8,360 bases of DNA from an uncultured bacterium (GCA_937870675.1 CALMZN010000063.1:1-8360); one strand, 5' to 3'. Positions 1-5,325 are shown, counted from the stretch's first letter. Program-made: numbers and translations. The notes: generated from the sequence alone by a model not told the origin.

Positions 1-606
1 GAGGTAGTTGCTAAATTAAAAAAAGACGGCTGGAAAATCAGTGTGGTTAGTTTGCCAAATATGGATTATGCTTTGGCGGCTTATTATTTGATAATGCCGG
101 CTGAGGTGAGTTCCAACTTAGCCAAGTTTGATGGCCTGCTCTATGGTTTGAGAAAAGAAAAAAGATTATCGCTTGATGAGTGGTATAAATCTGTTCGTTC
201 AATGGGTTTTGGTGAGGAGACCAAACGTCGCATTATGCTGGGTACTTATATATTATCAGCCGGCTATTATGATGCTTATTACAAACAAGCGCAAAAAGTA
301 CGCACCCTAGTGAAAGAAGATTTTACTCGGGCTTTTGCTCAAGTTGATGTCATCTTGACGCCAGCGACTCCAACAACTGCTTTTCGTTTGGGTGAAAAAA
401 CCAGTGATCCCTTGTCCATGTATCTTTCCGATGCTTTTACAGTCGGCGCCAATATCGCTGGTATTCCGGGTTTAGTTTTGCCAATTGGGCGCGACAAAAA
501 TAATCTGCCCATCGGCTTACAACTACTTGCTAACTATTGGCAAGAGGAAAAACTTTTTCAGATGGGTTCTTATATTGAAAAAATGATTAATACAAAAACA
601 ACATAA
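1..606 (+). CDS. gatA: Glutamyl-/aspartyl-tRNA amidotransferase subunit A, 3' part
   Basis: This is the C-terminal 201 residues of GatA; the reading frame is already open at base 1, so the gene starts outside the window. GatA is the amidase subunit of GatCAB, which converts mischarged Glu-tRNA(Gln) and/or Asp-tRNA(Asn) to the amide form in the cytoplasm. The visible part holds family blocks such as YYLIMPAEVSSNLAKFDG, a helical stretch with RRIMLGTYILSAGYYDAYY, DVILTPATPTTAF, and the closing AGIPGLVLPIG followed by LPIGLQLLANYWQEEKLF. The Ser-cisSer-Lys catalytic triad belongs to the missing N-terminal part. The gene ends with TAA at 604-606, 14 bases before a palindromic repeat. A GTG at bases 43-45 is internal and not the start. 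The family assignment is secure; substrate choice (Glu-tRNA or Asp-tRNA) cannot be read here. Confidence 0.96.
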   Translation, partial: EVVAKLKKDGWKISVVSLPNMDYALAAYYLIMPAEVSSNLAKFDGLLYGLRKEKRLSLDEWYKSVRSMGFGEETKRRIMLGTYILSAGYYDAYYKQAQKVRTLVKEDFTRAFAQVDVILTPATPTTAFRLGEKTSDPLSMYLSDAFTVGANIAGIPGLVLPIGRDKNNLPIGLQLLANYWQEEKLFQMGSYIEKMINTKTT

Positions 607-620
607 AAAGATTATATTTG

Positions 621-738
621 CTGTCATTCTGGAGCGTAGTCGCGTCAGACGCGACGAAGCGATAGAATCTACTAATTTTAATGCCGTGGATTCTATCGGT
701 TCCCTTTGACTACGCTCAGGGTCCCTCCAGAATGACAG
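621..738. repeat. Intergenic palindromic repeat with nested palindrome
   Basis: The ends are a perfect 14-bp inverted repeat: CTGTCATTCTGGAG at 621-634 and its complement at 725-738. A second inner arm, GATAGAATC at 661-669, pairs with GATTCTATC at 689-697. The left half carries an inserted 17-bp palindrome, GTCGCGTC-A-GACGCGAC at 639-655, which recurs exactly at 6837-6853. The right half contains a CCCTTTGACTACGCTCAGGG block (701-720) of a type common in environmental bacterial intergenic repeats. No T-run follows, so it is not an obvious intrinsic terminator for gatA. Confidence 0.85.
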
Positions 739-742
739 TTAC

Positions 743-770
743 TTGAAACTTTAAAACTTTTAACTAAAAT
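743..770 (+). promoter_or_regulatory. Candidate promoter for the DsbA-like gene
   Basis: TTGAAA at 743-748 is followed after 16 bases by TAAAAT at 765-770, each one mismatch from consensus. The -10 ends only three bases before the ATG at 774, which is tight even for a leaderless transcript, so this is tentative. The local sequence is A+T-rich and chance matches are easy. Confidence 0.35.
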
Positions 771-773
771 TAT

Positions 774-1556
774 ATGGATCAAGAAATAAAAAAGCGACTG
801 TCGCAAGCAGTTAGTAAAAGCTATTATCGTCGTTGGTATAAGCGCTGGTGGGGGCGTCTGGTTATAGTTTTTTTGGTTTTAGCATTAGCTTCTACGGTCT
901 ATTTGCTGGTGAAAGTAGTCAATCAATATCAGCATTTAAAAAATGGTGATACTTATATAGAGGAGAGTGGTACTTGGATTACTAGAACCCAATTTGAAGA
1001 AGGCAGGGAAAAAATATTAGAGTCAATTACTGATGATGATCCTTGGTTGGGAGCGGAAGATCCGGCAATTTATGTAGTAGCTTACGAGTCATTTAGCTGT
1101 CCATTTTGTAAGGACAATCAGCCGGACATCAGGCAATTGATCGCTAAGTTTGGCTCTATAGTGCGTTTTGTGTCCAAGGATTTTCCGACTGAAGGCCTGC
1201 ATCCCAATGTCTTGAACGCCCATTTGGCGGCCAATTGCGCTAATGAGCAAGGAAAATACTGGGAGTATCGCGACCTATTGTATGCCAATCAAGCAACAGA
1301 GGCCAACCCCGAGCGTTTTACCAAGGAAAATTTGGTGACTTTATCCAGGCAAGTTGGCGTCAACAACACCCAATTCAAAAACTGTCTTGAATCAGAAAAA
1401 TATTTACAAGAAATTAAGCAAGATGTGGCTAGCGGTTATAATGTCAAAGTAGTTGGCACGCCCAGCTATGTCGTCAATGGATCACTCATCGAGGGTGAAA
1501 TAAAATTTGCCGTCTGGGAAGAAATTGTTGGCTTTATACTGAAGAATCAACAATAA
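774..1556 (+). CDS. Membrane-anchored DsbA-like thiol-disulfide oxidoreductase
   Basis: A 260-residue protein with a basic N-terminus (about residues 1-28, many K, R and W), one membrane helix (about 29-48) and an extracytoplasmic thioredoxin-fold domain with DsbA helical insertion (about 95-260). The active site is C109-P110-F111-C112 in ESFSCPFCKDNQP, and the cis-proline loop is GTP at 228-230 followed by SYVVNG. Two more cysteines, C155 and C204, lie in the helical region and could form a second disulfide. The layout fits the DsbA/BdbD-like group (thioredoxin_4), which oxidises or isomerises cysteines in exported proteins. No DsbB/VKOR partner is visible in the window. Its TAA shares one base with the ATG of lgt, so the two are probably co-transcribed and both act at the outer face of the membrane. 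No Shine-Dalgarno sequence precedes the start. Whether it oxidises or reduces is not decided by sequence. Confidence 0.9.
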   Translation: MDQEIKKRLSQAVSKSYYRRWYKRWWGRLVIVFLVLALASTVYLLVKVVNQYQHLKNGDTYIEESGTWITRTQFEEGREKILESITDDDPWLGAEDPAIYVVAYESFSCPFCKDNQPDIRQLIAKFGSIVRFVSKDFPTEGLHPNVLNAHLAANCANEQGKYWEYRDLLYANQATEANPERFTKENLVTLSRQVGVNNTQFKNCLESEKYLQEIKQDVASGYNVKVVGTPSYVVNGSLIEGEIKFAVWEEIVGFILKNQQ

Positions 1557-2356
1557 TGTGGTGGCAAGAATATAGTCCTCAAGCGCAAATATTTCATATC
1601 GGCAATGTCAATATCAATTGGTACGGAGTTATTTTGGTATTGGCTATCATTGTGGCTGGCTACTTAGCCCGAAAAAAATTATCTCAAGACGCTGTTATAA
1701 ATCAGCGGCAGTTTGAGGATCTATTTTTTTACGCTGTAATATTTGGTTTGCTTGGCGCTCGAGTAGGGCACGTTCTTTTTGAGTTTGATTATTATATTGC
1801 GCACCCGCAAGATATTATAAAAATTTGGAATGGTGGCATATCGCTGTACGGCTCCTTGCTTGGTGGCGCTTTGGCTGTAGCTTGGTGGTGTCAGAAATAC
1901 AAAATAAAATTTTTACAAATCTCTGATCGGATTTTGCCATTTTTTGCTTTGGCTCAAGGACTTGGTCGTTGGGGAAATTATTTTAATCAGGAGCTTTTTG
2001 GCCAGCCGACTACTGGCTGGTGGGGGATATATATCAGCCCCGAAAGACGGCCTTTGATGTATTATCAACAAAACTATTTTCAGCCCGCTTTTTTTTATGA
2101 ATCAATGTTAAATTTGCTTTTGTTTGTTGGGCTATTGTTAGTTGCCAAAAAAAGACAAATTGAAGGTAAAATTACCCTTTTGTACATTACTGGCTATGCT
2201 TTGATTAGGTTTTTTATGGAATTTATCAGGATTGATGATACGGCTATGATCGGATCATTGAGAGTGCCACAATTATTGAGTTTTTTATTTTTTTTACTGG
2301 GTTTGGGGGCTTTATTTTATTGGCCTATAAAAACCTTGTCAAATAGCAAAAAATAG
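1556..2356 (+). CDS. lgt: Prolipoprotein diacylglyceryl transferase
   Basis: A 266-residue integral membrane enzyme of about seven helices that moves diacylglycerol from phosphatidylglycerol to the lipobox cysteine of prelipoproteins. Family landmarks appear in order: HIGNVNINWYGV near the N-terminus (14-25), GARVGHVLFE (67-76), GISLYGSLLGG (94-104), the signature GRWGNYFNQELFG (137-149), PAFFYESMLNLLLF (177-190) and IRFFMEFIR (217-225). In the E. coli enzyme the signature arginine and the late R/E pair are functionally important, and their counterparts are present. Length matches the usual 260-290. The ATG overlaps the preceding stop as TAATG, which suggests translational coupling with the DsbA-like gene. 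lspA, the next enzyme of the lipoprotein pathway, is not in the window. The tRNA promoter is embedded in its last codons. Confidence 0.97.
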   Translation: MWWQEYSPQAQIFHIGNVNINWYGVILVLAIIVAGYLARKKLSQDAVINQRQFEDLFFYAVIFGLLGARVGHVLFEFDYYIAHPQDIIKIWNGGISLYGSLLGGALAVAWWCQKYKIKFLQISDRILPFFALAQGLGRWGNYFNQELFGQPTTGWWGIYISPERRPLMYYQQNYFQPAFFYESMLNLLLFVGLLLVAKKRQIEGKITLLYITGYALIRFFMEFIRIDDTAMIGSLRVPQLLSFLFFLLGLGALFYWPIKTLSNSKK

Positions 2357-2364
2357 TGTATATT
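2336..2364 (+). promoter_or_regulatory. Promoter of the tRNA-Asp locus, overlapping the lgt end
   Basis: TTGTCA at 2336-2341, a 17-base spacer and TATATT at 2359-2364 give a near-consensus sigma-70 promoter. Transcription would begin near 2371, 14 bases before the first tRNA block. Since it lies directly ahead of the outer tRNA copy, that copy looks like the original resident gene. Confidence 0.7.
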
Positions 2365-2422
2365 ACTCCTGCTTTATTAAATTTGGGGTCGTAGTTCAGT
2401 TGGTTAGAACGTCTGCCTGTCA

Positions 2423-2440
2423 CCCTACTAGTTAGCAGGG
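2423..2440. repeat. Imperfect palindrome at the junction in the anticodon loop
   Basis: CCCTACTAGTTAGCAGGG is self-complementary with one A/C mismatch in each arm and starts at the last base of the interrupted 5' tRNA block. Flanking CTGT and ACAG extend the hairpin. It marks the left edge of the 170-bp insertion. Confidence 0.6.
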
Positions 2441-2469
2441 CACAGCGCAGTAAAGTACAAATAAAATGT

Positions 2470-2582
2470 AAGACTTGTACCTGTCTGTTGGGGTCGTAGT
2501 TCAGTTGGTTAGAACGTCTGCCTGTCACGCAGAAGGTCGCGGGTTCGAGTCCCGTCGATCCCGCCAGACAGGTACAAGTCTT
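2470..2582. repeat. 18-bp perfect inverted repeat bracketing the intact tRNA-Asp
   Basis: The left arm AAGACTTGTACCTGTCTG (2470-2487) is the exact reverse complement of 2565-2582. The left arm ends two bases before the tRNA 5' end; the right arm starts in the last two bases of its CCA. The arms could pair in the primary transcript and present the tRNA on a long stem, or be ends of a small mobile cassette. Confidence 0.85.
2490..2566 (+). tRNA. tRNA-Asp (anticodon GTC), intact
   Basis: A complete 77-nt tRNA with encoded CCA. The acceptor stem GGGGTCG pairs with CGATCCC with one G-U pair and is followed by discriminator G. The D arm is GTTC/GAAC around AGTTGGTTA. The anticodon stem TCTGC/GCAGA encloses loop CTGTCAC with anticodon GTC. 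The T arm has the normal TTCGAGT loop. It lies inside the interrupted outer copy and shares its promoter. It is very probably the functional product, released by RNase P and 3' trimming. Confidence 0.97.
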
Positions 2583-2601
2583 TAACGCTACTTGCAGAAG
2601 G

Positions 2602-2637
2602 CCTGCCCCGTTAAGTAGCGAAGCTACTGTTACGGGG
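2602..2637. repeat. 36-bp palindromic insertion in the variable loop of the outer tRNA
   Basis: The insert opens with CCTGCCCCGTTAAGTAGC, has a GAA loop and returns as GCTACTGTTACGGGG. Pairing covers about 12 positions with two mismatches and one bulge. It separates tRNA nt 47 from nt 48. The bases GG occur at both edges, so the exact boundary may shift by two bases. Confidence 0.65.
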
Positions 2638-2683
2638 TCGCGGGTTCGAGTCCCGTCGATCCCGCCAGATAATTATCATAAAC

Positions 2684-2705
2684 ATCGCTTTTCCAGCGAT
2701 TTTTT
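2684..2705 (+). terminator. Intrinsic terminator of the tRNA-Asp locus
   Basis: ATCGCT (2684-2689) pairs with AGCGAT (2695-2700) around a five-base loop and is followed by TTTTT. It starts 17 bases after the last CCA. Confidence 0.8.
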
Positions 2706-2772
2706 GATATAAAAATTATTCTTCCTTATTTTGTGTGGCAGCTTTAAACAGAAAATGCTATAATATAAATAC

Positions 2773-2800
2773 TTGACAAATGTTGCTAAATTGGTACTAT
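2773..2800 (+). promoter_or_regulatory. Promoter of the hicB-hicA pair
   Basis: Perfect TTGACA at 2773-2778, a 16-base spacer and TACTAT at 2795-2800 place the first transcribed base near 2807, about three bases before ATG 2810. A second option is an extended -10, TGCTATAAT at 2756-2764, with start near 2771; that would favour ATG 2780. No ribosome-binding site precedes either ATG. Confidence 0.6.
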
Positions 2801-2809
2801 TTGAATCAT

Positions 2810-3133
2810 ATGGCTATTCAAAAACAGCTTAAAGATTATTTGCTTAAATGGCTTTGGGGGAGCGATTCGGTGCCTCAAGGACTTGTTGAATTGACAAAAT
2901 ATTTTATAAATTATGGCCCCATACAATTTGATTATCAAAAAGGAAGTGAGGGGTGGGTGGCTATAAGTAAGAATTTTCAATATGGTTCGATTGTGACCTC
3001 TGGAAAAGATGAAAAACAGCTTGACGATAATATTAAAGATGCAATTTTGACATCTTTTGAGGTGCCATCGTCCTATTTGAAAGAGGCCGGTATATATAAA
3101 GTTGGCAAAGAGAGAGAATATGCCGTCGCTTAG
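2810..3133 (+). CDS. hicB: HicB-like antitoxin
   Basis: A 107-residue protein whose centre (about 37-83) fits the small HicB alpha/beta fold: a strand IQFDYQ, a turn SEGWVAIS, then SIVTSGKDEKQLDDNIKDAI, which resembles the usual glycine-containing turn and the T-x-x-E-x-x-x-N-I-x-x-A-I helix. HicB proteins bind and neutralise HicA and usually repress their own operon; no clear DNA-binding domain is visible, and the C-terminal tail is short. An in-frame ATG at 2780 would add ten residues, but the strong promoter box covers that codon, so ATG 2810 is preferred. It overlaps the downstream hicA by 14 bases, typical of co-translated toxin-antitoxin genes. The order is antitoxin first. The call rests on weak similarity plus the neighbour. 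Confidence 0.65.
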   Translation: MAIQKQLKDYLLKWLWGSDSVPQGLVELTKYFINYGPIQFDYQKGSEGWVAISKNFQYGSIVTSGKDEKQLDDNIKDAILTSFEVPSSYLKEAGIYKVGKEREYAVA

Positions 3134-3365
3134 CGAATTGCCTAGCAAAATTAGTAGAGATAAATTTACCAAGGCACTTTGTGACCTTGGTTTTGAGATT
3201 AGTAAAAAAGGCGGAAAGGGCAATCATTATAAGGCCACATATATAGCTAATCAAAAGTGTATAATTATTCCTTCCGATTTACACAAACAGGTGTTATATT
3301 ATTTATTAAAAGAAATAGAAAAACAGACCAATATTACTTGGAGCGACATTCAGAAATATATATAA
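3120..3365 (+). CDS. hicA: HicA-like mRNA interferase toxin
   Basis: An 81-residue basic protein matching the HicA double-stranded-RNA-binding-like fold: KISRDKFTKALCDLGFEISKK (helix), GGKGNHYKA with the putative catalytic H36 in place of the usual G-S-H, strand CIIIPSDLHKQV with H55, and a C-terminal helix ending TNITWSDIQKYI. HicA toxins cleave mRNA (and tmRNA in E. coli) until bound by HicB. ATG at 3120 is chosen because it follows a purine-rich AGAGAGA and gives a normal HicA N-terminus; a TTG at 3102 would add six residues. It overlaps hicB by 14 bases. The S-to-N change beside the histidine is unusual and may alter activity. The gene ends 30 bases before the DUF475 gene with no terminator visible. 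Confidence 0.75.
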   Translation: MPSLSELPSKISRDKFTKALCDLGFEISKKGGKGNHYKATYIANQKCIIIPSDLHKQVLYYLLKEIEKQTNITWSDIQKYI

Positions 3366-3381
3366 TTTTGTGATTTTTTGA

Positions 3382-3387
3382 TATAAT
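3382..3387 (+). promoter_or_regulatory. -10 box of the DUF475 gene
   Basis: A perfect TATAAT ends eight bases before the ATG at 3396, so the mRNA would start at or within about two bases of the initiation codon. No good -35 box is seen at 16-18 bases upstream. Confidence 0.5.
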
Positions 3388-3395
3388 TAATCCAT

Positions 3396-4328
3396 ATGAT
3401 TTGGCATTTTATTATCGTAATTATCGGTCTAGCCCTTTTTGAGATCATTAGTAGTGTTGATAATGCTATTATCAATGCTCATGTGCTCAAGACATTGCCC
3501 GAAAAATATCGCAAGATTTTTTTGTTTTGGGGCATATTGTTTGCGGTTTTTATAGTGCGTGGTTGTTTGCCATTTTTGATCATCTGGATATCCAATCCGA
3601 AGCTTAGCTTTTATGAACTTATTACTTTTGCCTTTTCCAAAAATGCTGATTTGAGCGCGGTCATCGGTCAGTCAACACCTTTGTTGCTTTTGGGTGGTGG
3701 TATGTATTTATTTTTAGTCTTTTTGGCTTGGTTATTTTTGGAAGAAAAAAAATACGCTTTTTTTGTAGAAAGTTTTTTACATCGTCAAGCCGCTTGGTTT
3801 TACGCCATATCATCAATTTTGGTGACAGCGGTGGTTTATTTTTCTATCCAGCGCAATCCGCTACTGGCGCTGGCCGCTACTATTGGCACGAGCGCTTTTT
3901 TTATTACGGACGGCTTTAAGAAAAATTCTGAAGAAAAAGAAAAGGAGTTATTAAAACCCGGTTTAAGCGCTTGGAGCAAAATATTTTATCTAGAAATTTT
4001 GGACGCTTCATTTTCTATTGATGGCGTGGTCGGCGCTTTTGCTTTTACTATGTCAGTGCCTTTGATTTTGGTGGGTAATGGCTTAGGTGCTTTTGTGGTT
4101 AGAGAGATGACAGTCAGAGGAGTGAATATTATTGCCAAATTTGCTTATTTGAAAAATGGCGCTATGTATTCTATTGGCTTATTGGGCGGAGTTATGATTT
4201 TGGAGAGTTTTGGTAGAGAATTTCCTTTTTGGCTGGCACCATTAAACACGGTTCTAATTTTAGTTTTATTTTTGTGGTTATCAATTCGTGAATTAAAATT
4301 GGCCAAAAAAGTTTACCCAGTAAATTAA
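3396..4328 (+). CDS. DUF475 / TerC-like integral membrane protein
   Basis: A 310-residue protein with about eight to nine membrane helices. Two conserved acidic blocks sit in helices: FEIISSVDNAIINAHV (15-30, with E16, D22, N23) and YLEILDASFSIDGVVGAFAFT (198-218, with E200, D203, D209). This inverted-repeat pattern is that of DUF475 and the related TerC family, whose members include manganese exporters linked to metal loading of exported proteins; the acidic residues could bind a metal ion. Transport of manganese is an inference from the superfamily. A cytoplasmic charged loop (about 172-192) separates the halves. The start ATG has no Shine-Dalgarno sequence but a -10 box just upstream. The gene converges with the zinc-ribbon gene over a shared terminator. 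Confidence 0.85.
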   Translation: MIWHFIIVIIGLALFEIISSVDNAIINAHVLKTLPEKYRKIFLFWGILFAVFIVRGCLPFLIIWISNPKLSFYELITFAFSKNADLSAVIGQSTPLLLLGGGMYLFLVFLAWLFLEEKKYAFFVESFLHRQAAWFYAISSILVTAVVYFSIQRNPLLALAATIGTSAFFITDGFKKNSEEKEKELLKPGLSAWSKIFYLEILDASFSIDGVVGAFAFTMSVPLILVGNGLGAFVVREMTVRGVNIIAKFAYLKNGAMYSIGLLGGVMILESFGREFPFWLAPLNTVLILVLFLWLSIRELKLAKKVYPVN

Positions 4329-4330
4329 AT

Positions 4331-4363
4331 AAAAAATCCCCGCCCATAGGACGAGGATTTTTT
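4331..4363. terminator. Bidirectional terminator between convergent genes
   Basis: AAAAAATCCCCG (4331-4342) pairs with CGAGGATTTTTT (4352-4363) with one mismatch around a nine-base loop. A-run and T-run on either side make it work for both strands. It ends four bases before the zinc-ribbon stop codon. Confidence 0.85.
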
Positions 4364-4367
4364 ATTA

Positions 4368-4703
4368 TTAGTATCTGCTTGGTCTGGCTGGTCTACGATT
4401 GCGATGACAATCTCGACAATAGATTGGCTTGGTACCATCTGGTTCAAAAGGTAATTCAGTGATAGTTGTGCCACAATCGGCACATTGCCACTGACCGGAA
4501 ACCATTGGCCTAGAGCCAAAATCTTTGCGGGTGCCACCCATAGATGGTCTAGCTGGCTTGTTCTTGCGATAGCAATCGCGACAATAGATTGGCTTGGTAC
4601 CATCTGGTTCAAAAGGTAACTCAGTGATAGTTGTGCCACAATCGGCACATTGCCACTGACCGGAAACCATTGGTCTCTGGCCAAAACTTCGTTGGTCGTC
4701 CAT
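4368..4703 (-). CDS. Tandem zinc-ribbon protein (two CxxC-CxxC units)
   Basis: A 111-residue protein made of two nearly identical 55-residue units. Each has RPMVSGQWQCADCGTTITEL, then PFEPDGTKPIYCRDC and a basic tail. The zinc ligands would be C19, C22, C41, C44 and C74, C77, C96, C99, spaced C-x2-C-x18-C-x2-C. Similar single-unit zinc ribbons recur in CPR genomes; their function is not established. The charged, proline- and arginine-rich linkers (RKNKPARPS, HRNRRPARPS) suggest nucleic-acid or ribosome contact, which is inference. A leader of about 100 nt precedes the start; GAGGGAGAG lies about 12 bases and AGGA two bases ahead of the ATG. The gene diverges from the VanZ-like gene. The duplication at DNA level looks recent. 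Confidence 0.85.
   Translation of the reverse strand: MDDQRSFGQRPMVSGQWQCADCGTTITELPFEPDGTKPIYCRDCYRKNKPARPSMGGTRKDFGSRPMVSGQWQCADCGTTITELPFEPDGTKPIYCRDCHRNRRPARPSRY
4414..4676. repeat. Two 98-bp direct copies inside the zinc-ribbon gene
   Basis: Segments 4414-4511 and 4579-4676 differ at only two positions (4449/4614-type T/C in GGTAAT/GGTAAC and the C/T in TGGCCT/TGGTCT). The period is 165 bp, i.e. 55 codons, so the frame is kept. Identity at silent positions points to recent duplication or conversion. Confidence 0.9.
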
Positions 4704-4807
4704 TTCCTATAACTCTCCCTCTATTTGGTTCAATTTTATTAAAGCGTAATTTATTCAATTTCCTTAAAATAAAACGTCCCAAAAAATTTAATAATTAACT
4801 GCTAAAC

Positions 4808-4836
4808 ATTATACTATAAATCCCAAATAATTGCAA
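4808..4836 (-). promoter_or_regulatory. Promoter of the zinc-ribbon gene
   Basis: On the minus strand TTGCAA (4836-4831), a 17-base spacer and a perfect TATAAT (4813-4808) form a good promoter. Its start near 4800 leaves a leader of about 97 nt. The -35 hexamer is its own complement and may also serve the divergent gene. Confidence 0.65.
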
Positions 4837-4859
4837 GGGTTCTATAAATTTGTTAGACT
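4831..4859 (+). promoter_or_regulatory. Candidate promoter of the VanZ-like gene
   Basis: The same TTGCAA (4831-4836) read on the plus strand is followed after 17 bases by TAGACT (4854-4859), four of six matches to consensus. Transcription would start near 4866, at the ATG of 4867. Confidence 0.4.
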
Positions 4860-4866
4860 ACACTAT

Positions 4867-5235
4867 ATGTTGTTAAAAAGCCAGTTTAATTTTAAATATT
4901 TTATTTTAGTGTTAATTTGGGGCGCGATTATTTATTATTTTTCTTCAATTCCTGATCTAAAAAGTGGTTTTGACAGCACTATTGACTTGATACTGAGGAA
5001 GGGGGCTCATATATTTGTCTATCTTGTCTTGACTTATCTTTTGGCCAAAAGTTTCAATAAAGAAACAGTTCCTTATTTAATACTAGTGGCCTTGTTAGCT
5101 ATATTTTATGCTATAAGCGATGAAGCGCACCAGCTGGCAGTTGCTGGCCGTTCTGGTAGCCCTCAAGATGTGATGATTGATTCGGTGGGAGTTTTGGCGG
5201 GCCTTATTTTTTATCGATTTTTTAGAAAAAAATAA
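4867..5235 (+). CDS. VanZ-like membrane protein
   Basis: A 122-residue protein with four predicted membrane helices (about 10-27, 47-61, 69-84, 105-117). Family motifs are present: RKGAHIFVYLVL (44-55), the acidic block SDEAHQLAVAGRSGS (84-98) with D85, E86, H88, Q89 and R95, and DVMIDSVGVLAG (101-112). VanZ in enterococci gives low-level teicoplanin resistance, but most VanZ-like proteins are of unknown role at the cell envelope, and nothing here points to resistance. ATG 4867 is chosen over TTG 4831, which coincides with the -35 box. No Shine-Dalgarno sequence is present. It converges with rplT over the composite palindrome. Confidence 0.85.
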   Translation: MLLKSQFNFKYFILVLIWGAIIYYFSSIPDLKSGFDSTIDLILRKGAHIFVYLVLTYLLAKSFNKETVPYLILVALLAIFYAISDEAHQLAVAGRSGSPQDVMIDSVGVLAGLIFYRFFRKK

Positions 5236-5238
5236 TAA

Positions 5239-5325
5239 AAATACCCCCAATATTTTTCTCCCCCTTGATAAGGGGGAGATGTCCCTGCCTGCCGGCAGGC
5301 AGGCGTAAGGACAGAGGGGGTATTT
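5239..5325. repeat. Composite nested palindrome between convergent genes
   Basis: An outer stem AAATACCCCC (5239-5248) pairs with GGGGGTATTT (5316-5325). Inside it are two hairpins: CTCCCCCTT/AAGGGGGAG (5258-5266 with 5270-5278, loop GAT), and a perfect 20-bp palindrome CCTGCCTGCCGGCAGGCAGG (5284-5303) within GTCC/GGAC (5281-5284, 5309-5312). Read on the minus strand the outer stem is followed by TTTTTATTATT, so it probably terminates the infC-rpmI-rplT transcript. Confidence 0.8.

Larger units (their letters stand above)
2385..2667 (+). pseudogene. Interrupted outer copy of tRNA-Asp(GTC), three blocks
   Basis: A second tRNA-Asp is spread over three blocks that join to exactly the 77-nt sequence of the intact inner gene: 2385-2423 (tRNA nt 1-39, to the end of the anticodon loop), 2594-2601 (nt 40-47, GCAGAAGG) and 2638-2667 (nt 48-77, including encoded CCA). 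The first gap, 2424-2593 (170 bp), holds a complete tRNA-Asp. The second, 2602-2637 (36 bp), is a hairpin in the variable loop. All 77 bases agree with the inner copy, so the interruption is recent or maintained. The locus promoter and terminator flank this outer copy. It is most simply a tRNA broken by mobile palindromes; splicing is a speculative alternative, and no group I intron features are visible. Confidence 0.75.

Noticed and set aside
2325..2528. Minus-strand 67-residue frame with repeated TGRRSNQLNYDP
   Set aside because: It is the reverse strand of the two tRNA-Asp 5' halves; the amino acid repeat is just the duplicated tRNA.
2424..2593. Group I intron in the anticodon loop
   Set aside because: At 170 bp, with a full tRNA inside and no recognisable intron core, it does not fit a group I intron, although the site (anticodon loop) is the classic one.
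2786..3254. Minus-strand frames opposite hicB-hicA
   Set aside because: They are shadows of the overlapping toxin-antitoxin genes; no start signal supports them.
3728..3919. Plus-strand 63-residue frame within DUF475
   Set aside because: It lies fully inside a membrane protein gene in another frame, with no start signal.
4414..4676. CRISPR-like repeats
   Set aside because: There are only two 98-bp copies, they lie within a coding frame and encode zinc ribbons.
4325..4684. Minus-strand 119-residue frame with internal repeats
   Set aside because: It is a shifted-frame shadow of the tandem zinc-ribbon gene.
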